DNA from: Ceratobasidium sp. AG-K | Taxonomy: Eukaryota; Basidiomycota; Agaricomycetes; Cantharellales; Ceratobasidiaceae | Direction: 5' to 3' | Length of the DNA: 64,000 nucleotides | Assembly (NCBI GenBank): GCA_037039685.1 | Contig: JAWNGF010000001.1 | Coordinates: 4,464,001-4,528,000 of the forward strand | Part shown: in pieces, positions 34,552 through 43,488 of the stretch | Layout: the number at the start of each line of letters is the position of its first letter | Position numbering within the stretch: position 1 is the first letter of the stretch | Made by a program: the position numbers and the translations under genes | Notes under the pieces: model-generated | Told to the model about the DNA's origin: nothing | Databases searched by the model: none | Seen by the model: only the letters and a program-made list of their open reading frames with translations

Positions 34552-37500
34552 ATGTACTTTAGAGCGACAAATGAATCTACCATTGTCTACGCAAACGTTG
34601 CTGGAATCACAGAACCTATCCCAACCCTCATCGATTCTGGAGCATCAAAGAACTTCTTGGACATCTCGTGGGCTCGATCCAACAACATTCCACTCATGGA
34701 ACTTTCCACTCCCAGAAAAGTAATCGGTATCCAGGGGAAGGAACTCTCTCACCAAATACGTTTCAAAGCTAAGCTAGAACTAAACGTGGAGGGAAGGACC
34801 TTCAAACAAGTCTTCTTCGCTATGCCTACCGGGGAAACTAAACTTATCCTTGGATTGGAATGGTTAGAAGAAGCAAACCCGGTCATCGATTGGAAAACAA
34901 AGCACATATCATGGCGACCAGAACCCATACAAGCAAGAACGGCCTCAATAGATGACCTACCAGAAGAATTCAAGGAATTTGCCGATGTCTTCAGTGAAGA
35001 GAAATTCAAAAGAATCCCGGATCATCGTCCATACGACTGCGCCATCGACTTCAAGGAAGGAGCTGAGCTCCCGAAGCCTGCCAGACCTATCCCACTCTCT
35101 CCAGCAGAATCTATTGCACTAAGAGAATACCTGGATGAAGAAATCGCGGCGGGAAAAATTCGACCAAGCAAATCACCCATTGCATCACCTTGTTTCTTTG
35201 TCAAAAAACCTGTCGATCCAAAAAATCCAGGGGCAGTTCGCCAACTACGACTCGTCCAAGACCTCAGAGGAGTAAACGCCATTACAAAGGACGACAGATT
35301 CCCTATGCCCCTAATGGAAGACCTCCTGGATAAAATCAAGGACGCAAAAATTTTCTCCAAGATTGATCTACGTATGGGTTTCAACAATATCAGAATTAGG
35401 GAAGGTGACGAATGGAAGACAGCTTTCAGAACAAAGGAAGGACTGTTTGAATACGTCGTCATGCCTTTTGGACTAAAGAACACGCCCGCCATCTTCCAAA
35501 GATATATGAATCACATTTTCCATGATCTTATCGACGTATGCGTCATAGTATACATTGACGACATCCTAGTCTTCTCTAAGGACAGAAGTCAACATACCGT
35601 GGATGTCAGAAAAGTACTGAAGATCTTACTGGAGGAGAATCTTTTTGCAAAGCTTCCAAAATGCGAGTTCTTTGTCACCAAATTGACATATACTGGACTT
35701 GGAATCAGCGACTCAGGCATCTCTATGGAGGAAGAAAAAGTAAAGGCAATAAAGGAATGGAAGGAACCAAGAACGGTCAAGCAAGTTCAGGCATTCCTAG
35801 GATTCGCAAATTTTTACCGAAGATTTGTGCCGAATTTCAGCCGATTAGCAAAACCCCTGACAACCTTGACAAGAAAGGAAAACAAGTGGGAATGGGGAAA
35901 CGATCAGCAGGAAGCTTTTGTGGCCCTGAAAACAGAAATCAGCAAGGAACCCACTCTACGCCATCCAAACCCCAACAAACCGTTTTTCCTGGAAACAGAC
36001 GCAAGTGGAGTAGCAATGGGAGCAATCTTGTCGCAAAGGCAAGACGACGGCTACTTGCATCCTATTGCCTTTCTTTCAAAATCTTTTAACGAGGCTCAAC
36101 TCAACTACGACGTCCACGATAAGGAACTTATGGCTATCATAGAATCTTTAACACATTGGAGGCTATACCTTGAAGGAACAAGGGACCCTATCACCATCTA
36201 CACCGATCATAGGAACCTACAATTCTGGAAAGAAGCAAGAACGTTCAACCGCCGACACGCAAGATGGCACCAACTGCTCGCCTCGTATAACTTTGACATC
36301 ATATATCGCCCTGGCATCCTGTCGTCAAAACCGGATCTATTGTCAAGACGGTCGGACCATGAAGATATCCCGACGCCTGAACAGGTTATGATATCTGTTG
36401 AAAGATTCAAAGGATTTGTGGGACAAGTAGACACAAACATCATAGAAACTATCAAGGAAGCTCAAGAAACAGAGGAAGGACTGGCACGAATCAAAGAAAT
36501 CTGCAAATCGAGGGAAACGTTACCAAAGGCCCTACAACACAGCGCAAAAGATTATGATTTCAAGGAGGGACTATTATGGTTCAAGGGAAGGATCTACGTG
36601 CCAGAAGACAAGGAATCCAGACTGGCCATCATGCGAGTTCATCACGACTCAAAAATCGCAGGACATCAAGGACAGGCTAGAACACTGGAACTTATATCAA
36701 GAAGGTACTTCTGGCCAGGGATGAAGCAAAGCATAAACAGATACGTGGAATCCTGCGAGACCTGCCAGCGGACAAAGGGATCAAAGCTAATAGTCCCGAT
36801 CAAGCCTCTGGAGATTCCAAAAGGACCGTGGGAAGACATAGCGTTCGACTTTGTGGTGAAGTTACCAAAATCCAGAGGATCAGATAGCATCTTAGTAGTG
36901 GTGGACCGATTCTCAAGAATGGCGCACTTCATACCCTGCAAAGAATCTCACACGGCAAGCGACCTTGCAAATCTTTTCATCACAAACGTTTGGAAACTGC
37001 ATGGTTTCCCAAAGAGCACGATCTCAGACCGAGGGACTACTTTCAATTCCAAACTTATGAAAGCCATTTATGAGAAAATCGGAACTAGCCCAGGTTTCAG
37101 TACTGCCTACCACCCCCAAACAGATGGAATAACGGAGAGAATCAATCAATGGATGGAAGGCTGGCTACGATCTTTCGTCAACTATCGGCAGGATGACTGG
37201 GCGGACTTATTACCGATTGCGGAGTTCAGCTATAATCTACAGAAGCATCACGTAACAGGTAATTCCCCTTTTGAGATTGTCTATGGGAGGGAACCACTGT
37301 GGAACATCTCAGCGGAAGAATCAGCGGTTCCAGAAGCAAACAACATCACAGGAAAATGGCGCAAAATCCACGACGAAGCTATTGCGTCTATGGAGACCCA
37401 TAGGCTCCCAGAAGAAGAGCCGAAGATCAAGTACCAAGAAGGAGATCTAGTATGGCTACTTGGAAGAAACATTCAAACAAAAAGACCATCGAAGAAACTG

Positions 37501-38430
37501 GACAACAAAAAGCACGGGCCATTTGTCGTGAAGCGACAGATAGGATCACACGCTTATGAGCTTGATCTGCCGGCAACAATGAGGGTGCACCCTGTTTTCC
37601 ACATCGATTTGCTCAGCCCTTACAAAGGAGACACTGAATTCAGCCGTAACCAACCCCGACCACCGCCAATCATAACAGAAGAAGGAGAGGAAGAATATGA
37701 AGTAGAGAAGATCTTGGACTGGAAAGAGACAAAGGACGGCCTTTTTTACAGGGTCAGATGGAAGGGTTACGGAAGCGAGGAAGACACAGAACAAAGGGCA
37801 GAAGATTTCGGCCACCTTTCAAGGATCATCAAGGACCTTCTACGCCGACACCCCAAGGCTCCCACGCCATCTAACTACGCTCCAGGAAGGATAAAAGGCA
37901 GGGGCGGCAAAACCAGTAATGTCACTTGCAAAACTTGCTACTACTCCAAGAAACACCCTCAACTCCACGCTTTAAATCTCTTTTGCTCTCTACAATGCCT
38001 GCCGTCTCCCGCTCTACCATTGCCAACAACCTCATCCGCGTCCTCGAGGGACCTGCCTTTGCCACGGCAAGGATCCTTGACTCCGGAGCCGCCCTCTACG
38101 TCTTCAAGAGGACGCAACAAGGCTCGGGCAGAATGCACTTCAGGGCCTCGGACGACATCCTCCACTCAGACCTGGGGGAATTCCAGTGGGTCGGAAAAAA
38201 ATGGCCGACACGCATGCAGCTCCTGCGGAAAGACATATATGTCTGCCGGGGGTGTGCAGCATTCCAGGTCTCGGAGGTCGTGCTCCTCTCCACCCACATG
38301 CTCGGGGTGGTTGAATGGGGACAAGAAGGAGCGTACTCGAGCGAGTGGGTACCAGGTTACGACGGAAGGCAGCCAACGCTCCGACCTAGATGGAACGATG
38401 CCTGGGACGCCAACTACAAAAAGGACCTGA
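34552..38430 (+). CDS. pol: Retrotransposon Pol polyprotein: protease, RT, RNase H, integrase, chromodomain
   Basis: The frame is open from 34459 and the first ATG is at 34552; it is probably reached by -1 frameshifting from gag, or otherwise by reinitiation 38 nt after the gag stop. The aspartic protease has LIDSGASKNFLD. Reverse transcriptase has the PFGLKNTPAIFQ region and the YIDDILVF catalytic box at about 35551. RNase H begins FLETDASGVAMGAIL and contains YTDHRNL. Integrase has the HHCC zinc-binding domain (HHDSKIAGHQGQ ... CETCQRTKG), then DDE residues in IAFDFVVKL, SDRGTTF and DGITERINQ. A chromodomain (EYEVEKILDW ... YRVRWKGYGSEEDT) follows and keeps the aromatic cage positions but lacks the usual WEP strand. 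After about 37900 the frame merely overlaps the third ORF and its composition suggests a shadow, so the true C-terminus is uncertain. Confidence 0.95.
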   Translation: MYFRATNESTIVYANVAGITEPIPTLIDSGASKNFLDISWARSNNIPLMELSTPRKVIGIQGKELSHQIRFKAKLELNVEGRTFKQVFFAMPTGETKLILGLEWLEEANPVIDWKTKHISWRPEPIQARTASIDDLPEEFKEFADVFSEEKFKRIPDHRPYDCAIDFKEGAELPKPARPIPLSPAESIALREYLDEEIAAGKIRPSKSPIASPCFFVKKPVDPKNPGAVRQLRLVQDLRGVNAITKDDRFPMPLMEDLLDKIKDAKIFSKIDLRMGFNNIRIREGDEWKTAFRTKEGLFEYVVMPFGLKNTPAIFQRYMNHIFHDLIDVCVIVYIDDILVFSKDRSQHTVDVRKVLKILLEENLFAKLPKCEFFVTKLTYTGLGISDSGISMEEEKVKAIKEWKEPRTVKQVQAFLGFANFYRRFVPNFSRLAKPLTTLTRKENKWEWGNDQQEAFVALKTEISKEPTLRHPNPNKPFFLETDASGVAMGAILSQRQDDGYLHPIAFLSKSFNEAQLNYDVHDKELMAIIESLTHWRLYLEGTRDPITIYTDHRNLQFWKEARTFNRRHARWHQLLASYNFDIIYRPGILSSKPDLLSRRSDHEDIPTPEQVMISVERFKGFVGQVDTNIIETIKEAQETEEGLARIKEICKSRETLPKALQHSAKDYDFKEGLLWFKGRIYVPEDKESRLAIMRVHHDSKIAGHQGQARTLELISRRYFWPGMKQSINRYVESCETCQRTKGSKLIVPIKPLEIPKGPWEDIAFDFVVKLPKSRGSDSILVVVDRFSRMAHFIPCKESHTASDLANLFITNVWKLHGFPKSTISDRGTTFNSKLMKAIYEKIGTSPGFSTAYHPQTDGITERINQWMEGWLRSFVNYRQDDWADLLPIAEFSYNLQKHHVTGNSPFEIVYGREPLWNISAEESAVPEANNITGKWRKIHDEAIASMETHRLPEEEPKIKYQEGDLVWLLGRNIQTKRPSKKLDNKKHGPFVVKRQIGSHAYELDLPATMRVHPVFHIDLLSPYKGDTEFSRNQPRPPPIITEEGEEEYEVEKILDWKETKDGLFYRVRWKGYGSEEDTEQRAEDFGHLSRIIKDLLRRHPKAPTPSNYAPGRIKGRGGKTSNVTCKTCYYSKKHPQLHALNLFCSLQCLPSPALPLPTTSSASSRDLPLPRQGSLTPEPPSTSSRGRNKARAECTSGPRTTSSTQTWGNSSGSEKNGRHACSSCGKTYMSAGGVQHSRSRRSCSSPPTCSGWLNGDKKERTRASGYQVTTEGSQRSDLDGTMPGTPTTKRT

Positions 38431-38759
38431 GCGATTGGAGGATGGAGAGGGGCCGATACCAGAAGGAGAAGATCGACTGGGAACCCTACTGGTGGAAGAA
38501 GGAGGAGACTGACGTGTCGGAATGGAAGGAAGCAGAGCCTGATGTGCGGCAGTGGGACAAGGAGTTCGTGGAGGCTCAGGAAAGGGTTTTGGACTGGTCC
38601 AAGGCCGACTGGACAAGGGAAGAAACATGGGAAGAATGGGAGAAATTCTCCGACAAACCAGGGAACACCGCGTTCAATCCCATCGACCTGACCTTGGAAG
38701 AAGACGAAGGGCTTGAGGAGTTTATGCTGAGGAAAGGGAAGGACTGCGCGGTGCAGTAA
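37995..38759 (+). CDS. Accessory third ORF of the retrotransposon (Trp-rich, unknown)
   Basis: The ORF of 254 residues starts at the ATG at 37995 (MPAVSRSTIANNLIRVLEG) and ends with TAA shortly before the polypurine tract, the place where errantiviruses carry env. No signal peptide or membrane segment is visible, so it is not env-like. The first half has Cys residues (YVCRGCAAF) and several hydrophobic strands. The second half is strongly charged, with Trp roughly every 10-14 residues (DW, EPYWW, SEWK, RQWD, LDWSKADW, TWEEW), and an acidic C-terminus (DLTLEEDEGLEEF). Codons favour G/C at third positions, unlike the A-rich gag and pol. It overlaps the 3' part of the pol frame by 436 bases in another frame. 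I do not recognise the family. Confidence 0.75.
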   Translation: MPAVSRSTIANNLIRVLEGPAFATARILDSGAALYVFKRTQQGSGRMHFRASDDILHSDLGEFQWVGKKWPTRMQLLRKDIYVCRGCAAFQVSEVVLLSTHMLGVVEWGQEGAYSSEWVPGYDGRQPTLRPRWNDAWDANYKKDLSDWRMERGRYQKEKIDWEPYWWKKEETDVSEWKEAEPDVRQWDKEFVEAQERVLDWSKADWTREETWEEWEKFSDKPGNTAFNPIDLTLEEDEGLEEFMLRKGKDCAVQ

Positions 38760-38788
38760 GTCCATTCAGGTCCCCCAAATGGACTCAT

Positions 38789-38800
38789 AGGGGGGAGTAA
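38789..38800 (+). promoter_or_regulatory. Polypurine tract
   Basis: The purine run AGGGGGGAGTAA-like segment directly abuts the 3' LTR at 38801, where second-strand synthesis would be primed. Confidence 0.75.
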
Positions 38801-39254
38801 TGTCGTGAGCTAGCTCACTCCATCGGACTCGACTGTTGTCTCGCCCGTCTGTTCCTTTCTTTTGTGTTGTGTTCTGTTCCGTTTGCTGCGTTGCCACCTC
38901 CTTGTGGTTATTCTGTTACATTGTGTAACGCGGCTGTGCTTTGTACGAGTCATGTCTGTTCATACAGCATGACTCACATGGACACTCCTGACTGGTAGAC
39001 TGTATGACTCATGTGGCTGCGCCTTGTATGACTCGGCCACTTCTTGTTTATATATAGAGGACCAACAAGCCTGGTAACCCCAGCTTGTTTTGTCTCGTCA
39101 AAACATCCCCTTCGAGTGACACTTAGAACCACCCCTACCCTCAAGAGCCTACAGACGCTTAAGTGCGTTGCGGTTCAAGAGGTCACTTAGGTCTTAGTGC
39201 CGTCCACTCTCCACCGCGGCTCGCCTCATAGCCACCAAGAAGAAGCTCACGACA
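38801..39254 (+). repeat. 3' LTR (454 bp)
   Basis: It matches the 5' LTR at 452 of 454 positions. Both differences are TCG here against TTG in the 5' copy (38842 against 32071; 39096 against 32325). Confidence 0.97.
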
Positions 39255-39259
39255 CCTGA
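39255..39259 (+). repeat. Target-site duplication, right copy (CCTGA)
   Basis: It matches 32025-32029 and resumes the interrupted exon immediately afterwards (CCTTCATC...). Confidence 0.93.
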
Positions 39260-39924
39260 CCTTCATCAAGAAGTTAGCCTCAAGTTCATTGGGATTTGGG
39301 CCACTAAATGTGTAAGTGCCATTTTTAGCTTTCTTTGTGCAGGCTGCTTAGTATTTAGCTATCTGGCAATGCTACAGAAGACCACCCGCCAAACTGCCTT
39401 CCACTCAACCCCTTGCCAAAGAAAAGAGGGAAAACTGGCAACAACCATGACGTCCATGTCACCATCCACCACGCCGTTGCATCAGCTGATTGCCCAATCG
39501 AAGCACTTCCACATGCAAGTGGAGTCTTGGGTCCAGGATTGGTTTCTTCTTCAAGCTCGACACAGGAGCAGACTCCATGCCCACCGGGAGCAGAATCCAA
39601 GGAGTATGTACTATGTCAAACCATGCCTGTCCTTACATCCTGACATGTTTCTAGTGACTGCGATTTTTTTATTGAATTCCCTGAGATAGCCAAGGCACTT
39701 GCTGGGCTGCACACGACAAAACCTGCTCATGGATTCCTTGACCTTGTAGATGCATTTCATAGTGCAGGCTACAAATATGTAGATGAATTGCAGGGAGTTA
39801 CCCCTGCAGAGCTCAGCGCCAAAGTGGGGGCCAGAGAGCCAGTTGCATGCCAAGTTATTGCCTATGCAAACATGTTGGCTAATCAGGCTCGGGAGGAGTC
39901 CAAATATGCTTATCATTAATGTAT

Positions 39925-39945
39925 CTACATTCTTAAACAATGTAG
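39925..39945. terminator. Hairpin between two convergent stop codons
   Basis: CTACATT (39925-39931) and AATGTAG (39939-39945) form a perfect 7-bp inverted repeat with a 7-base loop, between the stop of the disrupted gene (39919) and overlapping the stop of the transposase (39933-39935). It may serve 3'-end formation on both strands. Confidence 0.3.
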
Positions 39946-41151
39946 TTTGAGTGTTGGAACCAACCTGCTGCGTCCTCAGGGGTCACACTGTACACGGCCT
40001 CAAACAGGAAAGGCACTGGGTCCCCGCAGAGATCCTCGCCTTCCTCCATCCTTAGGTAGTCCCGATGGCGCCGAATGTATGCTTTGATGGAGGAGAAAGC
40101 CTCCTCGATGGGATTGAAGTCAGGTGAGTATGCAGGCAAGAAGAGAATTCTCATTCCACTATTATCATTTGGTAAGAATTCAATGTACAAATCAAATATA
40201 ACTAACTTACCGAGCCTCAACCATCTTGCAAAGTGCCTCAGACTTGTGTATACTGGCATTGTCCATTACAATTACCGAGCGAGGGCCAGGAAACGGGTTC
40301 ATTTCATGGAGTAAACCCGCAATAAAATCATTAAAAATATGGGAATTGACCGAGCCAGGGATGATATTACAGTGTACAATTCCTTCAAGAGCAAGAGCGG
40401 GGAGTAGAGAATAGCTGTTTGTTGTTAGCATCTGCACTTACTTCAACCAAAGGCTCTTACCAAGTCCCTCTGACAAAAAAAATCTCGTCGTCGAGCACAA
40501 TCCCCGCTTGGTGCCCAAGCATACTCTTGACGCAAAACTCGACGATCATATGCACTCTCATCTACGAAAACCAACTGACGGGCCTCGTAATATGTACCCA
40601 CTATCCACTGGTACATATTTCGATCATGTTTGTCGCGCTCTCGCGCCGGTCTTGTTACCTAGGTATAGTCCGTGTTAAGCGTGCAGTTGATTATTCAACC
40701 CAACTATATTTACCTTTTTACGTGTCCAACCTCGTCGTTTCAGGCTCCTACGGATTGTATCAGTGGATACGGATAAACCGCACTCAACTTCCAATAGGTG
40801 CCACAGCTCATTGAGGTACAAGTCGGGTTGGCGTTCAATGCATGCTTCAAGGAACTAGTGAGTTTAGTTAGTACAATGCAAGCTCGGAACGGCAGGGGAG
40901 CGACTTACAGCTACTGCAACCCCACTCAGACTGCGAGGCCGCCCGATAATGGGTGGGACGCGGACAACGTCCCCGGTTCGGTGCCAATTACACAGGATAC
41001 GTTGCACAGTTCTCAGACTGAACCCAGTGAGCTCAGACAAGTGCTCGGGAGTCGCCCCGCGTTGGTTCATTTGCACGACGAGCAGTTTCTGCTCTCTGCT
41101 AATGTAACGGCGGCCCATACTGACGGTAGCGGGGTGGTGGTGGTAGGTCAA
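39933..41151 (-). pseudogene. DD34E (Tc1/mariner, IS630-like) transposase with a frameshift
   Basis: Five exons (41151-40909, 40854-40714, 40658-40461, 40414-40211, 40158-39933) fit GT-AG introns. The N-terminal helix-turn-helix is clear (RGATPEHLSELTGFSLRTVQRIL, then IGRPRSLS). The catalytic triad is [22 protein letters not shown] and [16 protein letters not shown]; 34 residues separate the second Asp from the Glu. The exon junctions demand one frame before and another after an eight-base homopolymer at 40475-40482 (T on the coding strand). With eight bases the frame is lost (RRRDFF is followed by unrelated residues and a stop); seven would keep it. The copy is therefore broken, or the assembly has a homopolymer error. 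The start could be the inner ATG of MGRRYISREQ. Terminal inverted repeats were not found. Confidence 0.85.
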
Positions 41152-42454
41152 TCAAACATCGTATTTGCTTCCGAGCTGATCCGTGGCTAACCTCCCGCTG
41201 ATCCGCAGTCAGAGTGGAGCCAGGGCGACGTCTATCGTTCTGCTTATTGCTGAAATAGAGATAGGGCCCAACATTAATCTTAGTGGTGCGAGCACAAAAC
41301 AAACTGCAGCCATACGTGTGTACAAGAAACGTACGTCTACCACAGAAGGCTTCTACTGAATAGCATCAGCAATAACAAAAAGGCGCAGAGTGGACGAGAG
41401 AGCCTCCCAACCCGAAATCAATCGGAATATCACCTATTTCTAACAGTCGCAACTGCAACTGAACCAAGGGCTAAGACGATTAAGGTCAGGCAGTTGGAGC
41501 GAACCTGCACGCCAGGCACTTCGGTCTTAGTAGTGGGCACCGGTCAAACTTTGGTAGGGAAAACGGCTCCTATTAGAATCTTCGCTCTTGAGGTCTGCCT
41601 TAGTTCGTGCGCAGTACCAACTTCGCGAATTCGAACAGTTATGTGCATAAAGGTCCACGCACATCACACGACGAGGAATCTCTAGGACATTCGCACAAGC
41701 CTATTTTCCCTCGCCCTAGAAATCGCACAGCTTCCGGGCAGAACGATCCTCTGAAAACATGGAGTTGACGAGTCCCATTTTGTGCTTGGTCCAAACCGTC
41801 GGCCAATATCCAGCAGCGTTCATGTGCAATTGTGAATGCCAACCGAAACTACGATATGCCATAGTACATCGTCAACGACAACTTACACGCAGCTCGGCTG
41901 GAACAGTCGTACGTAAAGTGTTTAAGATAAAAGTGTTGACAGCACACTAGTATCCTCGTCTTATGTTGTCGTTTTGAGGGCATGCTGTCGCTGTGGGGCC
42001 CGGGGGCTGAAATGGCAATGTTGTTTCAGCATTGATTGCCGTTCGGTACCTCCATCATGGAATCCAGGAGTAGCTGGAGAGAGACCTCCTCCAAATTCCG
42101 ATTCAACACGGAAATTTTTCTGAAAATTTTAGATCTAGAGCGCATATATACCGACCCTGCACTCCGCAGCCGACACAAAAATAATCACGGGGGTCACGAA
42201 CAAACAACGAGCAAATTGATCTACGAATTTGGCTGATTGAGTGGCCATTTCAAGAGCAGTCGTCACTTGGACGACTTATTCCTTAGTGATCGCAATACAA
42301 TATACTCCGGTAGAAGCGGTGGTTAAATGAGGGGGAGCCGTTGCGAAGAACTACTTGGAAATATCAAACCTGGCCAGCTCTATTATTTAAACGCACTCCT
42401 GTCCGCAAGAACTCCTCATCCTTACAATTTTTTTTACGCTCGTCTATTTTCACG
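41152..42454. other. Gene-poor region
   Basis: About 1.3 kb with no convincing gene, only scattered short frames without motifs. It holds the 5' flank of the transposase and the promoter of the small secreted protein gene. Confidence 0.5.
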
Positions 42455-43114
42455 ATGGTCAAGTTTTTTGTCGCACTGTCAACCTCGGCCTTGGCCCTAT
42501 CTGCCCTTGGTGCTCCCGCACCGGCACCAGAAGTATTAGAAAATGGCAACACCAACGCAACCGTTAGCATGATTGAAAAACGGGTTACCCACGTTGGACA
42601 GGCAGGTTCCTTCGCTCATCGCACCCAGCGTATGTTAGAACTGATTTGTCTTGGTTGTAGGCAACATGGTTCCATGCGGGCTTGGGGAATTGTGGATACT
42701 GGGATAACGACGATGTCCCTATTGTCGCAGTTTCCACTGCTATGTATAAGGAAGGGGGAAACTGCAACCAGGTAGTTATCTTATCTGTGGCCATGCGAGA
42801 ACGTTGACTAAGCTACTGCCAGTGGGTTGAAGTAATCAATACTGCCAACCAAAAGAAAGTGTATGCGAAAATGCGAGATAGCTGCCCGCCATGCGGCTAT
42901 CACGATATTGGTAAGCTGGCGCCGTCCCCCATGAGCATCAACTGATTTGGATTCCAGATCTTTCACCCAAAGCCTTTAAAGCTCTTGCTCCCCTATCGCA
43001 AGGCGTTGCTTCTGTGTCGTGGCATGTGGGTCCTTCAGTAGAACTGCAAGTGCGATCGCAGCTAATAAGACTTACTCGAATCCGTAGTTCATGAACCGTA
43101 ACTTTTCTCCATGA
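42455..43114 (+). CDS. Small secreted RlpA-like double-psi beta-barrel protein
   Basis: Five exons (42455-42601, 42661-42771, 42823-42910, 42958-43025, 43088-43114) encode 146 residues. MVKFFVALSTSALALSALGAP is a signal peptide, followed by a short propeptide ending in a dibasic KR (MIEKRVTH), a likely Kex2 site. The mature part has the barwin/expansin-like fold pattern: ATWFHAGLGNCGYW, a central GGNCNQWVEVINTANQK, and DSCPPCGYHDIDLSPKAF with a closing VSWHF strand. Family members are common small secreted fungal proteins, several linked to plant interaction; a carbohydrate-related role is inferred only. Intron 1 starts with GC (CAG|GCAGGT), the only junction that keeps the GQ-ATWF reading. 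Confidence 0.83.
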
Positions 43115-43488
43115 CCCAACATATTCAAAAGGCTGGGATTCAAGGAAGCCACCATGCTTCATTGATCTACGTAGACGAATACCCGGCTGGAGAGCTGTAC
43201 GACGTGTGATGTTATTATACCATGTTGAGCCCCGGATGTAAGGGGGATGATATTCCCATAGACTAGAGTTGATTATGCCTCGATGAATGTGCCAGTGGTG
43301 TGACTATATGCGTGTTGTGTACACGACGAGGCGGTACTCTGTCACGGGTGCGGAATGTCCGATCAAAATGTCAATAAAGAAGACCGCTCGTGATCGCTCC
43401 CCAATTGCAATAAGCGCTCGCGCTACTGCTATCCAACCACGACCTTATATAAAACGAGCCACTGTGACGGCGTGAACCCAACTACGAC
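43115..43488. promoter_or_regulatory. Intergenic region with TATA box of the prenylcysteine oxidase gene
   Basis: TTATATAAAA at about 43445-43454 lies some 35 nt upstream of the ATG at 43489. No gene was seen in the rest. Confidence 0.5.

Larger units (their letters stand above)
32030..39254 (+). mobile_element. Complete Ty3/gypsy (chromovirus) LTR retrotransposon
   Basis: The 7225-bp element has 454-bp LTRs, a 5-bp target duplication, a self-complementary priming site, gag, pol with integrase placed after RNase H (the Ty3/gypsy order) and a C-terminal chromodomain, a third ORF, and a polypurine tract. The two LTRs differ at only two positions (32071/38842 and 32325/39096), and both main ORFs are open, so the insertion is recent and may still be competent for movement. 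It interrupts an exon of the unknown gene at 30941-39919 in the same orientation. Confidence 0.96.
30941..39919 (+). pseudogene. Unknown multi-exon gene disrupted by the LTR retrotransposon
   Basis: Coding blocks with good GT-AG junctions lie on both sides of the insertion: up to 31142, 31191-31427, 31485-31759, 31818-32029, then after the element 39260-39311, 39359-39603 and 39655-39919 (stop TAA). Ignoring the element and one copy of the 5-base target duplication, the frame is continuous (NHPD then LHQEVSLKFIGIWATKC), which proves one interrupted exon. The product has a Pro/Ala/His-rich N-terminal part, an IPVHIHCSNNDLCIFTV...DISWDDFYSRL segment, a Cys-containing linker, and a helical C-terminus (AKALAGLH...DAFHSAGYKYVDELQGVTPAEL) reminiscent of a SAM-like fold. 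I do not recognise the family. The 5' end is uncertain; an ATG at 30941 is possible. Confidence 0.6.

Noticed and set aside
37900..38430. C-terminal 170 codons of the pol frame as part of Pol
   Set aside because: Composition changes abruptly to Ser/Arg/Pro/Thr after the chromodomain and coincides with the coding frame of ORF3, so it is probably a shadow.
37995..38759. Third ORF as an env gene
   Set aside because: There is no signal peptide, no transmembrane segment and no glycoprotein features, despite the env-like position.
38166..38765. 199-codon minus-strand frame within the retroelement
   Set aside because: It is antisense to the third ORF; the plus-strand frame has a normal protein composition and fits the element's organisation.
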